This document shows, one piece after another, positions 44,458-53,342 of a DNA stretch of 56,436 bases (positions within the stretch are counted from its first letter, which is position 1; each line of letters starts with the position of its first letter). The DNA lies in the NCBI RefSeq assembly GCF_004137685.1, contig NZ_QYBB01000028.1:1-56436 (forward strand). Direction: 5' to 3'. Source of the DNA: Lichenibacterium minor (GTDB lineage Bacteria; Pseudomonadota; Alphaproteobacteria; Rhizobiales; Beijerinckiaceae). The notes under the pieces are model-generated. The model saw nothing but the letters and a program-made list of their open reading frames with translations. It had not been told where the DNA came from and made no database searches. Both the position numbers and the translations under genes were made by a program.

Positions 44458-47400
44458 GTGACTAAGGTGTCATTAGCACAGGTTGGGACATCGTATCCTG
44501 AGGAACTTGTCGTCTATGCGGAGGAGCTTTGTCAGCAACGCCTTGCTGCCTATCGTACAGCGCCACACGATGCTGAGGAGCATGCCAATATTGAAACTTC
44601 AGTACTCGCCGGAGGGTATGCTTACCGACAAGTAGCCGAACTGATCCAAAATGCAGCAGACGCGATCGCAGACATCGGCGTGTCAGACGCTGGAAATCGC
44701 ATTGTCGTCGAAGCGGATGAGCGCGGGCTATGGTGCGCTAACACCGGGCTGCCGCTGGATGCGTCGGGTGTGCGGGCTCTGCTCAACTCACATGCGTCGG
44801 GGAAACGGGCGGGACAAATCGGCCGCTTCGGCCTCGGCTTCAAATCGTTATTGCGCCTCGGCGGAACGATCGACGTATTCAGCCGTACTGTATGCTTACA
44901 TTTCGATCCGGCTCGCAGCCGTTCGGCGATAAGATCCCATCTGGGCCTGCGTCCTGGAGCGCCGGCGCCCGGCCTTCGGCTGGCGGAGCCGGGCACGTGG
45001 GACGAAGAGATCACTACGGCGCCAGGCGCTGATCGCTTCCGTTGGGCAAGCACGGTCGTGTTCGCAGAGCTCAGAGCTCCGGGCGCCCGCAGCGCGGTCA
45101 CCGCGGAGATCCAGGCGTTCCCATCAGAGTTCCTGCTCTTTCTGCCCTGCGACGTAGAGCTGGAATTGCGGACACCCGATTCAGTTCGCCGTCTCCGCCG
45201 CCTGACCTCAGCGGATGATACGGTTGTCATCGAAGATCTGGCAAACGAGCGCCGGGCGCCGCAGCAGTGGCGCGTGTTTGAGACAACCGTCGAGATCACG
45301 AGCCAGGAGGCCAAAGAAGATGCGACCGCGGTTCACTCCCGGGACAGCGTTCCCCTTATTTGGGCGGCTCCGATCGGTGGCGTACGTGAAGCAGGCCGTT
45401 TCTTCGCATTTTTCCCGACAACGACCGAAACGCGCACGCTCGGGATCCTCAATGCACCGTGGAAGCTGAACAGCGATCGCACGTCAGTTATACCCGGTGC
45501 CTGGAATGCAGCTCTCATGCAAAGCGCTGCCGAGCTTATCGTCGCGAACGTCTCTAAGCTGGCGACGCCGGACGATCCAGGCGCCGTGCTGGATGCCTTT
45601 CCACGTGATCTTATCACCGCAAACGAGCCCGCCGCGCCTCTGGTAAATGCGCTTTGGGCGCTGCTGGCCGAAAGACCAATTCTCCCAAATTGTGATCAGG
45701 AAGCAGTTCACCCAGCCCGTCTCTGGCGCGCACCACTCGAAAACCCTGAGTTAATCGCAGCCTGGAGTCAGCTTGCTTCCCCGGAGGCTTGCGAGTCGTT
45801 TCTCCATCCGACCTGCACTGCCACGACGGCTCGCACTGGCCGCCTTCGCCAGCTGGCGGAGCGGCTGAGCCCGGGCGGGCAGTCTTCCGACGACTTCCCG
45901 AGGCTGCGCACTGCCGCGGCGCTCGAATGGCTGCAACAAATCGCCACTGCGGATCCGGGAAGTGCGCCTGACGCCCTGCGTTTTGCCGACCGTTATGCTG
46001 CAACCGTAACAGGCTGGTCCTGGGATCAAGTGCGCGACAGCATCCGTTTGATACTGACCGCCACCGGAAGCTTGGTCGCGGCGCCAGAGGCGACCCTGGC
46101 TGGAGAGGCCGATCCGCCCTTGCAGCCAGTCCACCCGGTTCTCCGGAGCCCTGCCGACCTGACGAACATCCTGCGACATCGCTTTCACCTGCAGAATGGA
46201 GAAGATACGGATTGGGAGCGGCTGCTGATCGCTTGGCTTGAACGTGCCAGCCATCATGAAGACGCCTGGGCTGAAGTCTGGAAAATCCTGCGGCGTATGA
46301 CATGGGACGAATTCACCGTTCAGGCTGGGCGCCATACTATCTTCGTGCGCACACTAGCTGGCTGGCATCCAGCGGATGAGGTCATAGTTCCCGGTGCACT
46401 AATTACGATCGAAGACGTCAAGGATGTCGCCGACCAGGATAGGCGGGAGCAGCTCAAGAGGATGCTGCTGGATACAGACTTCCATGCAAGCGATACATCG
46501 TTCCTCGTAGAACTCGATATTACTGAGTTTCCCGCACTGCGTTGGTCGACTGCGTATCAGCCCGAAACCGGATCGCTCGCAGATCACTGGCTTCGTGATT
46601 GGGAGAAAGCCTCGGGATCAGCCTATCACGAATCCTTGAAGCGTCGTCCTGACCGGCAGCTTCTCGGCCCGGAGGATTATCGTCTTCCCGCATCGTGGCA
46701 GCTTCTACTGCTCTCCCCCGATCGATGCCGTCCACGCGTTACAGCCCGGTTTCTCCGAACGCTTGCGGAAAGTGCACTGTCTGACTTCGCACCCGTCCTC
46801 TTCCGGCACTGCAGTCGTCCCCAGACCTGGGCGACAATGGCCTTCTGTCATCCATTCATTGCTCTGTTGAAGAAAGGGGGAGTACTTACTAATTCACATG
46901 AGCGGATAGCGATCGCCGACGTGCTGAGTCCCGAGACAACCAGTATCTTCAGTCTTATTCCCTCCCTGTCGGAACATATGGTAGGTTTGACCGCTCTCTA
47001 CACCGCCTTCTCCGTCTTTCCGCCTACAGAAATCAGAGCTCCGTGGTCTGCCTGCCTGAGATACGCAGGCGGGGAAGACATTGAACCGCAGACCCTGGCT
47101 GCTTTTTTCGAAGCTGCAGCAAAGGAAGACAGGGTCCCCCGCCACGTTTGTACGCCCGACGGACCTCTCCTGATTTCGGAGGTTCGTATGACCGGATCAC
47201 ATCACGAGATCGCGTTGGCCCGAAGCGCCGGTATCACTGCGCTATGTCTCTCGTCTGCAGCGTCCACTCTATGGATGGCAGCCGGAGCACGTTCCCTGGA
47301 CAAAGAGGCAACGCTCGACTGGGTTTCTGAGTCAGATGAGAACCCTACTGTGCTGCTGTTGGATCTTGAACCGTCGCTGCGTGACGTTCTGAAACTTGGC

Positions 47401-49221
47401 GTAGCTGGCACAGCTTCTGCTGTGATGCCAGCGCTGATGGAGCGCGCAATTGGTGGCCATCGCAGCGCCGTAGACTGGACAGTCGAGAAAGGTCACTTGC
47501 TGATCGCTCAGAATGCGATGAGCGAAAATCCCTGGCCAGTGCGCGTGCGTATTCTGATCGAAGCGGCGAAGGCATGCGGCTGGATCGATGACGATAATGC
47601 GCTCGATAAGATTCTGACGTCGGGTGTCTCAGCCCGCCGCCGCTTAGTTGCAGCGGAGCCAAGCCTGCCGGCCCGACTGCTGAGAGCCACCGGCGGCAGC
47701 CAGGCGCTTCTGTCGCTTTATGAAGACGACGTTCGAGAAATGCTCAGGGCTGACCCTGACCGCATGGCCCGGGTGACGCTAACGCTGTATGGCCCTTCTC
47801 TTCTGACATTGCCTATGGTGAGGCACGCAATGCAGGAGCAGGGACTCGAGCCGCCAGAGAGGTGGGGAACTGACGCAGCTGCCGACTACATCGCAGCAAT
47901 TGGCTTCCCACCAGAATACGCCATCTCACCGGCAGAGCGCCGGGAAGCTGAGCTGGCGATCTCCGGGCCTCTTCCGCTCAAACCGCTGCACGATTTTCAG
48001 GCGGAGGTCGTCGCCAGTCTCAAGCTGCTTATCGGAGACAGCGAGAGCCGCCGGCGCCGCGCGGTCATCAGTCTTCCGACAGGCGCCGGAAAGACGCGGG
48101 TTGCTGCCGAGACAGCAGTCCGGGAAATCCTCTCGCCACAGAGTGCTAACCGGCTTGTACTATGGATCGCGCAATCCGACGAATTATGCGAGCAGGCAGT
48201 TCAGTGTTTCAGGGAGCTCTGGTCCAATATCGGTGCTTCGGGTGAAACTCTGCGCCTGATCCGGTTCTGGGGCGGCCAGATCAACCCGAGTCCGGCATCC
48301 CGTGGTGAGCCCGCAGTCATTGTGGCCTCCATTCAGACGCTTACATCACGGATGAATGACCCCGCCCTCAGCTGGGCAAGCCGCCCAGGCCTCATTGTCA
48401 TTGATGAGTGCCATCATGCACTGACCCCTGCGTACTCTGTGATGCTGCGCTGGCTCAGCCCGGATGCCATGCACGATGATCGGGAGCCCCCAATAGTAGG
48501 CCTCAGCGCGACGCCCTTCCGAGGCCGAAGCGAAGAAGAGACTAAACTACTCGCCAGTCGCTTTGATAACCGGCTGCTTCCGGGGCAGCAGGCTGAGCTT
48601 TTCGGATTACTGCAAAGCCGGGGAGTATTGGCGGAATTTTCTTATACTGCGCTGGTCATGAATGAACGTTTCCTACTTAGCAGTGAGGAGGAAAAACATC
48701 TCGAAAAGTTCAATCAGCTGAATGAGACTGCGCTCCGGCGCCTCGGAGAAAATGCGCAGCGGAATGATCGCATTCTTGACGCGATAGCCGCGTTGAAACG
48801 TAAATCTACACTGGCCTTTGCGACGTCTGTCGAGCACGCCCATCGCCTTGCGGCGCGTCTAAACGTCATGGGCATTTCAGCTGCGACAATAACCGGAGAA
48901 ACAGACCGCGCTTCACGCCGCTGGTTCATCCAGGCCTTTCAGCGCGGAGAAGTCAGCGTGTTGTGTAACCATTCGGCGCTGACTACCGGCTTTGATGCTC
49001 CGGCGACGGATCTGATTGTTATTGCCCGACCGGTTTTCAGCCCTGCTCTTTACATGCAGATGGTCGGGCGTGGTCTCCGGGGTCCGGCGAACGGCGGAAA
49101 GGAAACCTGCCACATTATTACCGTGCAGGATAACCTTGATGCATACACGGGAAAGCTCGCCCACAACTACTTCGAGCAGTACTATGTTCCGCCGGGAGCA
49201 GTAAGTCGCGAGGCATCCTGA
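44458..49221 (+). CDS. Giant defence protein: HSP90/sacsin-like ATPase fused to SF2 helicase
   Basis: About 1587 residues. The N-terminus is a GHKL-type ATPase: N-box ELIQNAAD (61-68), ANTG (94-97) and GRFGLGFKS (122-130), as in sacsin/HSP90. Residues ~190-1190 hold no domain I recognise. The C-terminal SF2 helicase has Walker A LPTGAGKT (1206-1213), DECH (1316-1319), LSATPFRGR and a late VGRGLRGP motif. It is divergent from the UvrD-DrmA-DrmB-NERD operon by a very short spacer, so the two probably share a control region. Start is GTG 44458 or GTG 44467. Confidence 0.85.
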   Translation: MTKVSLAQVGTSYPEELVVYAEELCQQRLAAYRTAPHDAEEHANIETSVLAGGYAYRQVAELIQNAADAIADIGVSDAGNRIVVEADERGLWCANTGLPLDASGVRALLNSHASGKRAGQIGRFGLGFKSLLRLGGTIDVFSRTVCLHFDPARSRSAIRSHLGLRPGAPAPGLRLAEPGTWDEEITTAPGADRFRWASTVVFAELRAPGARSAVTAEIQAFPSEFLLFLPCDVELELRTPDSVRRLRRLTSADDTVVIEDLANERRAPQQWRVFETTVEITSQEAKEDATAVHSRDSVPLIWAAPIGGVREAGRFFAFFPTTTETRTLGILNAPWKLNSDRTSVIPGAWNAALMQSAAELIVANVSKLATPDDPGAVLDAFPRDLITANEPAAPLVNALWALLAERPILPNCDQEAVHPARLWRAPLENPELIAAWSQLASPEACESFLHPTCTATTARTGRLRQLAERLSPGGQSSDDFPRLRTAAALEWLQQIATADPGSAPDALRFADRYAATVTGWSWDQVRDSIRLILTATGSLVAAPEATLAGEADPPLQPVHPVLRSPADLTNILRHRFHLQNGEDTDWERLLIAWLERASHHEDAWAEVWKILRRMTWDEFTVQAGRHTIFVRTLAGWHPADEVIVPGALITIEDVKDVADQDRREQLKRMLLDTDFHASDTSFLVELDITEFPALRWSTAYQPETGSLADHWLRDWEKASGSAYHESLKRRPDRQLLGPEDYRLPASWQLLLLSPDRCRPRVTARFLRTLAESALSDFAPVLFRHCSRPQTWATMAFCHPFIALLKKGGVLTNSHERIAIADVLSPETTSIFSLIPSLSEHMVGLTALYTAFSVFPPTEIRAPWSACLRYAGGEDIEPQTLAAFFEAAAKEDRVPRHVCTPDGPLLISEVRMTGSHHEIALARSAGITALCLSSAASTLWMAAGARSLDKEATLDWVSESDENPTVLLLDLEPSLRDVLKLGVAGTASAVMPALMERAIGGHRSAVDWTVEKGHLLIAQNAMSENPWPVRVRILIEAAKACGWIDDDNALDKILTSGVSARRRLVAAEPSLPARLLRATGGSQALLSLYEDDVREMLRADPDRMARVTLTLYGPSLLTLPMVRHAMQEQGLEPPERWGTDAAADYIAAIGFPPEYAISPAERREAELAISGPLPLKPLHDFQAEVVASLKLLIGDSESRRRRAVISLPTGAGKTRVAAETAVREILSPQSANRLVLWIAQSDELCEQAVQCFRELWSNIGASGETLRLIRFWGGQINPSPASRGEPAVIVASIQTLTSRMNDPALSWASRPGLIVIDECHHALTPAYSVMLRWLSPDAMHDDREPPIVGLSATPFRGRSEEETKLLASRFDNRLLPGQQAELFGLLQSRGVLAEFSYTALVMNERFLLSSEEEKHLEKFNQLNETALRRLGENAQRNDRILDAIAALKRKSTLAFATSVEHAHRLAARLNVMGISAATITGETDRASRRWFIQAFQRGEVSVLCNHSALTTGFDAPATDLIVIARPVFSPALYMQMVGRGLRGPANGGKETCHIITVQDNLDAYTGKLAHNYFEQYYVPPGAVSREAS

Positions 49222-49584
49222 TCATGCTATAGCCAGTCCGCAGCTTCCCGGTCGCTCCGCAGGCGTGCCCTGTGGGCCGGGCTCTTAGCGCAAGCGCCCG
49301 GAGCCGCCAGTGGCGTCTCCGCCCTGCCGGGTAACGATCCCTCACGCATCTTCGTGCCGGCCGCCGACGCGGCCGCGCTCCTAGGGGACGCCGCCCCTGG
49401 CGCGCGCAAGGCATCCAGACCCGCGCCGCCGCATCCACCCGTCTCCCGCAAGCGGGTCCCTCGGGCGGAGCCTCGGCGTCGTGCGTCGGGAGCCTCCTTG
49501 CGCTTGCCTCCCCGCTCTCGCCGAGGGGCAAGGGTTCAGGACGGGGCCTGAACCCGCCCTTCAACCCCACAGGGAGACGGGACC
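49222..49584. other. GC-rich leader of the truncated ardC gene
   Basis: About 360 bp between the giant helicase and the ardC remnant. Composition shifts sharply back to very GC-rich here, so the island's right boundary lies near 49222-49260. The end holds a ribosome site (AGGGAG) before ATG 49585. No gene was recognised. Confidence 0.45.
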
Positions 49585-49714
49585 ATGAGCAAGGATCGCT
49601 TCGACATCCATCAGCATATCACCGACCAGATCGTGGCGGCCATCGAGCGCGGCGCCGGCGACTTTCAAATGCCCTGGCATCGGTCCGCCGGGAGCATCAT
49701 GCGACCGGTCAATG
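49585..49714 (+). pseudogene. ArdC-type antirestriction protein, N-terminal fragment
   Basis: It reads MSKDRFDIHQHITDQIV, then AIERGAGDFQMPWHRS, the N-terminal ssDNA-binding part of ArdC-like antirestriction proteins carried by plasmids. After 43 residues it is cut by the IS66 end at 49715. The metalloprotease domain is absent. Confidence 0.78.
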
Positions 49715-50921
49715 GTATCCGTGCGGCGAGGGCCGCCTTGTGAGAGAGGGGTCGGGCGAGGAAAAGTGACCGTATGGACAGCCATAAGGTCAGTGACTTG
49801 CCAGAGCGCCTCACCGTCGTCGAACTCGGCCGCCGCCGTCGCTGGTCGGAGGAAGAGAAGCTCCGGATCGTCCTGGAGAGCCTTGAAGCGCCGCGGCTGG
49901 TATCGGCTGTGGCGCGACGGCATGGGATGGCGGCGGGGCGCCTGCACGGGGACGACACCACCGTGCCGGTGCTGGCCAAGGGCAAAACGAGCACGGGCCG
50001 CGTGTGGGTCTACGTGCGCGACGACCGTCCCTTCGGCGGCGCCGATCCCCCGGCGGCCCTGTTCCACTTCTCACCGGACCGGCGCGGCGAGCACCCGCAG
50101 GTGCACCTCGCAGGCTGGGCCGGGGTGCTGCAGGCCGACGCCTACGGGGGATACGGCAAGCTGTACGGGGGCGAGCGCAAGCCGGCGCCGATCATCGAGG
50201 CCGCGTGCTGGGCCCACGCGCGGAGGAAGTTCTTCGAGCTGGCCGACATCGAGGGCGCGGCGCGTCAGAGAGCCCACAAGAAGGTGGCGATGATCGCGCC
50301 CTTGGCGCTCGAAGCCGTGCGGCGCATGGACGAGCTGTTCGCCATCGAGCGCGAGGTGAGCGGCCGTTCCGCGGCCGAGCGGCTGGCGGTGCGCAGCCTG
50401 CGCTCCGCGCCTATCATGACAGCCCTGGAAGACTGGATGCGCGCCGAGCGCGCCCGCCTTCCGGGCGCCGCCCCGGTAGCCAAGGCGATGAACTACATGC
50501 TCGACCGCTGGCCGTCCTTCGCCCGTTTCCTCGACGACGGGCGTGTGTGCATGACGAACAACGCGGCGGAACGGGCGCTGCGCGGCCTGGCCCTGGGCCG
50601 CAAGGCGTGGCTCTTCGCCGGCTCGAACCGGGGCGGCCAAAGAGCGGCGTTCTTCAACAGCCTGATCGTGACGGCGAAGCTGAACGACGTCGACCCTCAG
50701 GCTTGGCTGGCGGACGTGCTCGGCCGCATCGCGTCCCACCCGGCCCAGCGCCTCGGCGAGCTGCTGCCGTGGAACTGGCAACCCATCCCGGCCGAAACAC
50801 CAAGCCTCGACGCCGCGGCCTGATCCGGGCGTTCGCAAGCCGGCCCGCCGATGGACTGGCCGCCATCATGCCTCGCAGGAAACCGCAAGAGCCGATCCCG
50901 CGTCCCTCGGCGTAGGGGTAC
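49715..50921 (+). mobile_element. Internally deleted IS66 element (1207 bp)
   Basis: The ends match those of the complete IS66 at 27100-29783 (left GTATCCGTGCGGCGAGGGCC at 49715-49734; right end complement GTACCCCTACGCCGAGGGAC at 50902-50921). The middle of the element is missing: tnpA is joined in frame to late tnpC. Flanking octamers GGTCAATG and CAGCATCC differ, so flanks were rearranged after or during insertion. Confidence 0.88.
49774..50823 (+). CDS. TnpA-TnpC fusion from the deleted IS66
   Basis: A 349-residue open frame. Residues 1-51 are the TnpA helix-turn-helix (RRRRWSEEEKLRIV, VARRHG). From residue 52 (MAAGRLHGDDTTVPV) it is the DDE half of TnpC with LQADAYGGY and NNAAERALRG intact. 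The zinc finger, coiled coil and whole TnpB are lost. The frame has stayed open, so a DNA-binding/DDE fusion could still be made; whether it acts is unknown. Confidence 0.85.
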   Translation: MDSHKVSDLPERLTVVELGRRRRWSEEEKLRIVLESLEAPRLVSAVARRHGMAAGRLHGDDTTVPVLAKGKTSTGRVWVYVRDDRPFGGADPPAALFHFSPDRRGEHPQVHLAGWAGVLQADAYGGYGKLYGGERKPAPIIEAACWAHARRKFFELADIEGAARQRAHKKVAMIAPLALEAVRRMDELFAIEREVSGRSAAERLAVRSLRSAPIMTALEDWMRAERARLPGAAPVAKAMNYMLDRWPSFARFLDDGRVCMTNNAAERALRGLALGRKAWLFAGSNRGGQRAAFFNSLIVTAKLNDVDPQAWLADVLGRIASHPAQRLGELLPWNWQPIPAETPSLDAAA

Positions 50922-50991
50922 CAGCATCCCACCCCGCGGCTTGCAGGAGCGGCACGACGAATCGTCGACAGGTGTCCGCTTCGTTCAACAT
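50922..50991 (-). pseudogene. HsdR (type I restriction R subunit) N-terminal remnant
   Basis: On the minus strand from ATG 50991 it reads MLNEADTCRRFVVPLLQAAGW, the typical N-terminus of EcoEI-type HsdR proteins. It runs into the IS66 right end after about 23 residues. The rest of the type I system is gone. Confidence 0.65.
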
Positions 50992-51185
50992 GAGGATGTT
51001 GATAGCCGCGAACCACGGGTGGGGGAAGGTGGAGACGACCGCTCGGGTGCAAGGGAGCGACAAGGCGGACGAACGCCACCATTCTGTCTCCAGAAAGGTA
51101 CCGAGGGCAGGTCCGAGGTGCTCGCCGGCGCATCGATCTTTCGAGACCTCCGCCGCGTGGCCCCGTTCTCGGTCTACTCCAGACG

Positions 51186-53099
51186 TCACATCTTCGAAGC
51201 CGGCTTTTCAGCTGCCGACTTCTGATGACGAATTCCACTGCTCGCCGACGCGCCGACCTGGTCGGGTATCTTGTACATCCCGTGCACGCGCTCGGAGTTG
51301 GTCCGCGCCAGCACCAAACCAGATGTGTCGATGGGGATGATCAGACGATCGATGGCGAGCTTCAGTATTCCGAGCAGCCGACCATGGTCGTACGCCGCAA
51401 TTTCGGAGCGACGGCCGGCGCCCTCATGACCGCAGATCTCTTCCACGTGGTTCTCGGGGACGCCAGCGTCCAGAAGGCGCGAGATCACCGTGTGCCGGAC
51501 CGAGTGGAAATCGAGCTTGGGATCGTCCACGCCGTGGAAGCGCCGGAACAGCAGGAACCACTTTCCGAACGGATCGCCATGCCGCGCGATCTCCGAGTGC
51601 GACACTGCCTCGGGAAACAGGGCGCTCTCGGGCCGGCGCCCCTCAACCCTAGCCTCGATGAACCCGAGTTCCAGTAGGGCTTTATGAATCGGAATGTGCC
51701 GAGGCGAGCCGACGTCCTTAAGGAGCGGCACGATTTCTTCGTCGAGCAGGTCGAAGTACCAGATACCGTCCTTCTGTTTGACGTGGCGCACCTTGAGCAC
51801 GACAGGCTCCTCGCGCCGCATCCCATGCAGCAGCCCGATCAGCGTGATCCAGTAGCGGTGATCGGGGACGACGAGGGTGCCCCTCGTTTTCCAGTCACGC
51901 GCAGAGCGAGCGCCGAGGAAGGTGGGCGATGCCAGCAGGGTCGCGATCTCGTCCTCTTCGAACTTGCGGCGAAGCTCAAGCCGCAGACGTCGGCCGATGC
52001 GGTTTTTCTGGACCTTGATGAACGAGCCCGTGAAGATCGACGGGCTGCCGCTCGGCAGCGCGTCTCCCTTGCCAGCAGCCCACTTCCAGAACTCATTGAG
52101 GCGGCTCAGGTGCTTGTTGAACGTCTTCGGCGACATGCGTGCGCAGTCGGCCAGCTTGGCAAGCTCGAACAATGCGAGCGTGCCCTGGCTATCGAAAACG
52201 GATCGCCACTGTTTGTTATGATAGTAGTCGTCCGGCAATCCGCGAAGCACTCTGCGGAAATGCTCGACGTTCGTGGTGCGATAGGCGGAGATAGGCTGCT
52301 CGCCCTCGCTCTGAAGCCAAAGCTTCAGGGTCGAGCGGGCGGCAACCTTCTCGGCGTTTTTCCACTCGCCTCCGTCGATTTTGGAGTCGCAGAAGGCGTC
52401 CCATAGCTCCCGGATCGGCAGCCTGCTTTCCAGGGCCTTCTGTGGCTCCGATGAGGACGGGCCGAGCGCCTGTCGTGGCTGTACCGCGTCGAGGACCCGA
52501 TCAGGCAAGGGCAAGCCCAGGTCCGCTGCATCGCGATGATCGAGGAGGTTCGGGAAATTGCGCAGGATCGCCCGTCGGACGAGCTTGGCGGCCGGCGAAC
52601 CGGCCGCGACGTCGAAGCCCATGTCTCGAGCGAGCGCTTGGACGAGGCCGTCCAACTTGGGATCGGAGATCAATCCCGCCGCCGCGCGCACGGCCGCGGA
52701 CTTCGCCGCGTCTCGACCCGTCATACCCACGAAGCGAAAAAGGCCGTCCATCTCGGCGGTGACCTCGGGTCCCATCGTACGGGCTTCGTCGGCGCTGAAG
52801 GCGCCGCTCAGACCGTCGTTGAGGGCAATCCTGGCCTCGTAGTCCAGGGCCGAGCGACTCATCCAGGCCCGGACGCGCCGCTCGATTTCGGCGTAGGATG
52901 CACCCTGGTCGGCCGCCTCCATAATGCTGTCGAGCCCTGTCCTGATGGTCCTGGCCGCTCGGATAGCGGAGTCGAAACGCCCGGTCCTGAGCGAGACCGT
53001 CATCTCGCTCTTCCCGACCGCCTTACGCAAGGGGTCGGGGATCCGGACGCGGAAGTGGTAGGTGCCGCCACGCAGGCGGAGGTAGCTGCCGAAGGACAC
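51186..53099 (-). CDS. Tyrosine recombinase/phage-type integrase (left member of a divergent pair)
   Basis: A 637-residue tyrosine recombinase. The N-terminus (SYLRLRGGTYHFRVRIPDPLRKAVG) is the DUF6538-like arm domain. The catalytic set is LLHGMRREEP (Arg), HSVRHT (His-x-x-Arg), CGHEGAG (His) and AAYDHG (Tyr). GTG 53099 follows AGGAG at 6-nt spacing, so earlier codons in the open frame are not used. It is related along its catalytic half to the divergent gene at 53343. Confidence 0.9.
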   Translation of the reverse strand: MSFGSYLRLRGGTYHFRVRIPDPLRKAVGKSEMTVSLRTGRFDSAIRAARTIRTGLDSIMEAADQGASYAEIERRVRAWMSRSALDYEARIALNDGLSGAFSADEARTMGPEVTAEMDGLFRFVGMTGRDAAKSAAVRAAAGLISDPKLDGLVQALARDMGFDVAAGSPAAKLVRRAILRNFPNLLDHRDAADLGLPLPDRVLDAVQPRQALGPSSSEPQKALESRLPIRELWDAFCDSKIDGGEWKNAEKVAARSTLKLWLQSEGEQPISAYRTTNVEHFRRVLRGLPDDYYHNKQWRSVFDSQGTLALFELAKLADCARMSPKTFNKHLSRLNEFWKWAAGKGDALPSGSPSIFTGSFIKVQKNRIGRRLRLELRRKFEEDEIATLLASPTFLGARSARDWKTRGTLVVPDHRYWITLIGLLHGMRREEPVVLKVRHVKQKDGIWYFDLLDEEIVPLLKDVGSPRHIPIHKALLELGFIEARVEGRRPESALFPEAVSHSEIARHGDPFGKWFLLFRRFHGVDDPKLDFHSVRHTVISRLLDAGVPENHVEEICGHEGAGRRSEIAAYDHGRLLGILKLAIDRLIIPIDTSGLVLARTNSERVHGMYKIPDQVGASASSGIRHQKSAAEKPASKM

Positions 53100-53109
53100 G
53101 GAATGCTCC

Positions 53110-53130
53110 TGTGGACCAGTGTGTGGACCA
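53110..53130. promoter_or_regulatory. Direct repeat in the promoter region between the two recombinases
   Basis: TGTGGACCA occurs at 53110-53118 and 53122-53130, 10 bp upstream of the left recombinase start. The related inverted text TGGTCCACCA lies near 53313. They may be binding sites for the recombinases themselves or for a regulator. Confidence 0.35.
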
Positions 53131-53342
53131 CAGCCAGGGCTCGGGTATCTCGCTTTCTGCCAACTTGTTGATTTCTCTGATGACTTGGTCATCTTGGCTT
53201 GGGGTCCAGGTCCCCCAGCCACTTCGATCTTCCTTTTTCCTAAGCCGCTGATTTTCCGATACGCTGGTCGCCATGCCGCTTGGCTGAGGGCGTCCAGGTC
53301 CACCGGCATGGTCCACCACCCGGGCGCGGGTTGCATCCCGCC

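Noticed and set aside
30094..49221. Naming the island as a standard complete DISARM, BREX or Druantia system
   Set aside because: drmC, pglX/brxC and druABCD-type genes are not seen; only DrmA/DrmB-like parts support a DISARM relation.
53215..53260. Possible tRNA fragment as integration site near the recombinases
   Set aside because: No cloverleaf could be formed and no second copy was seen within the window.
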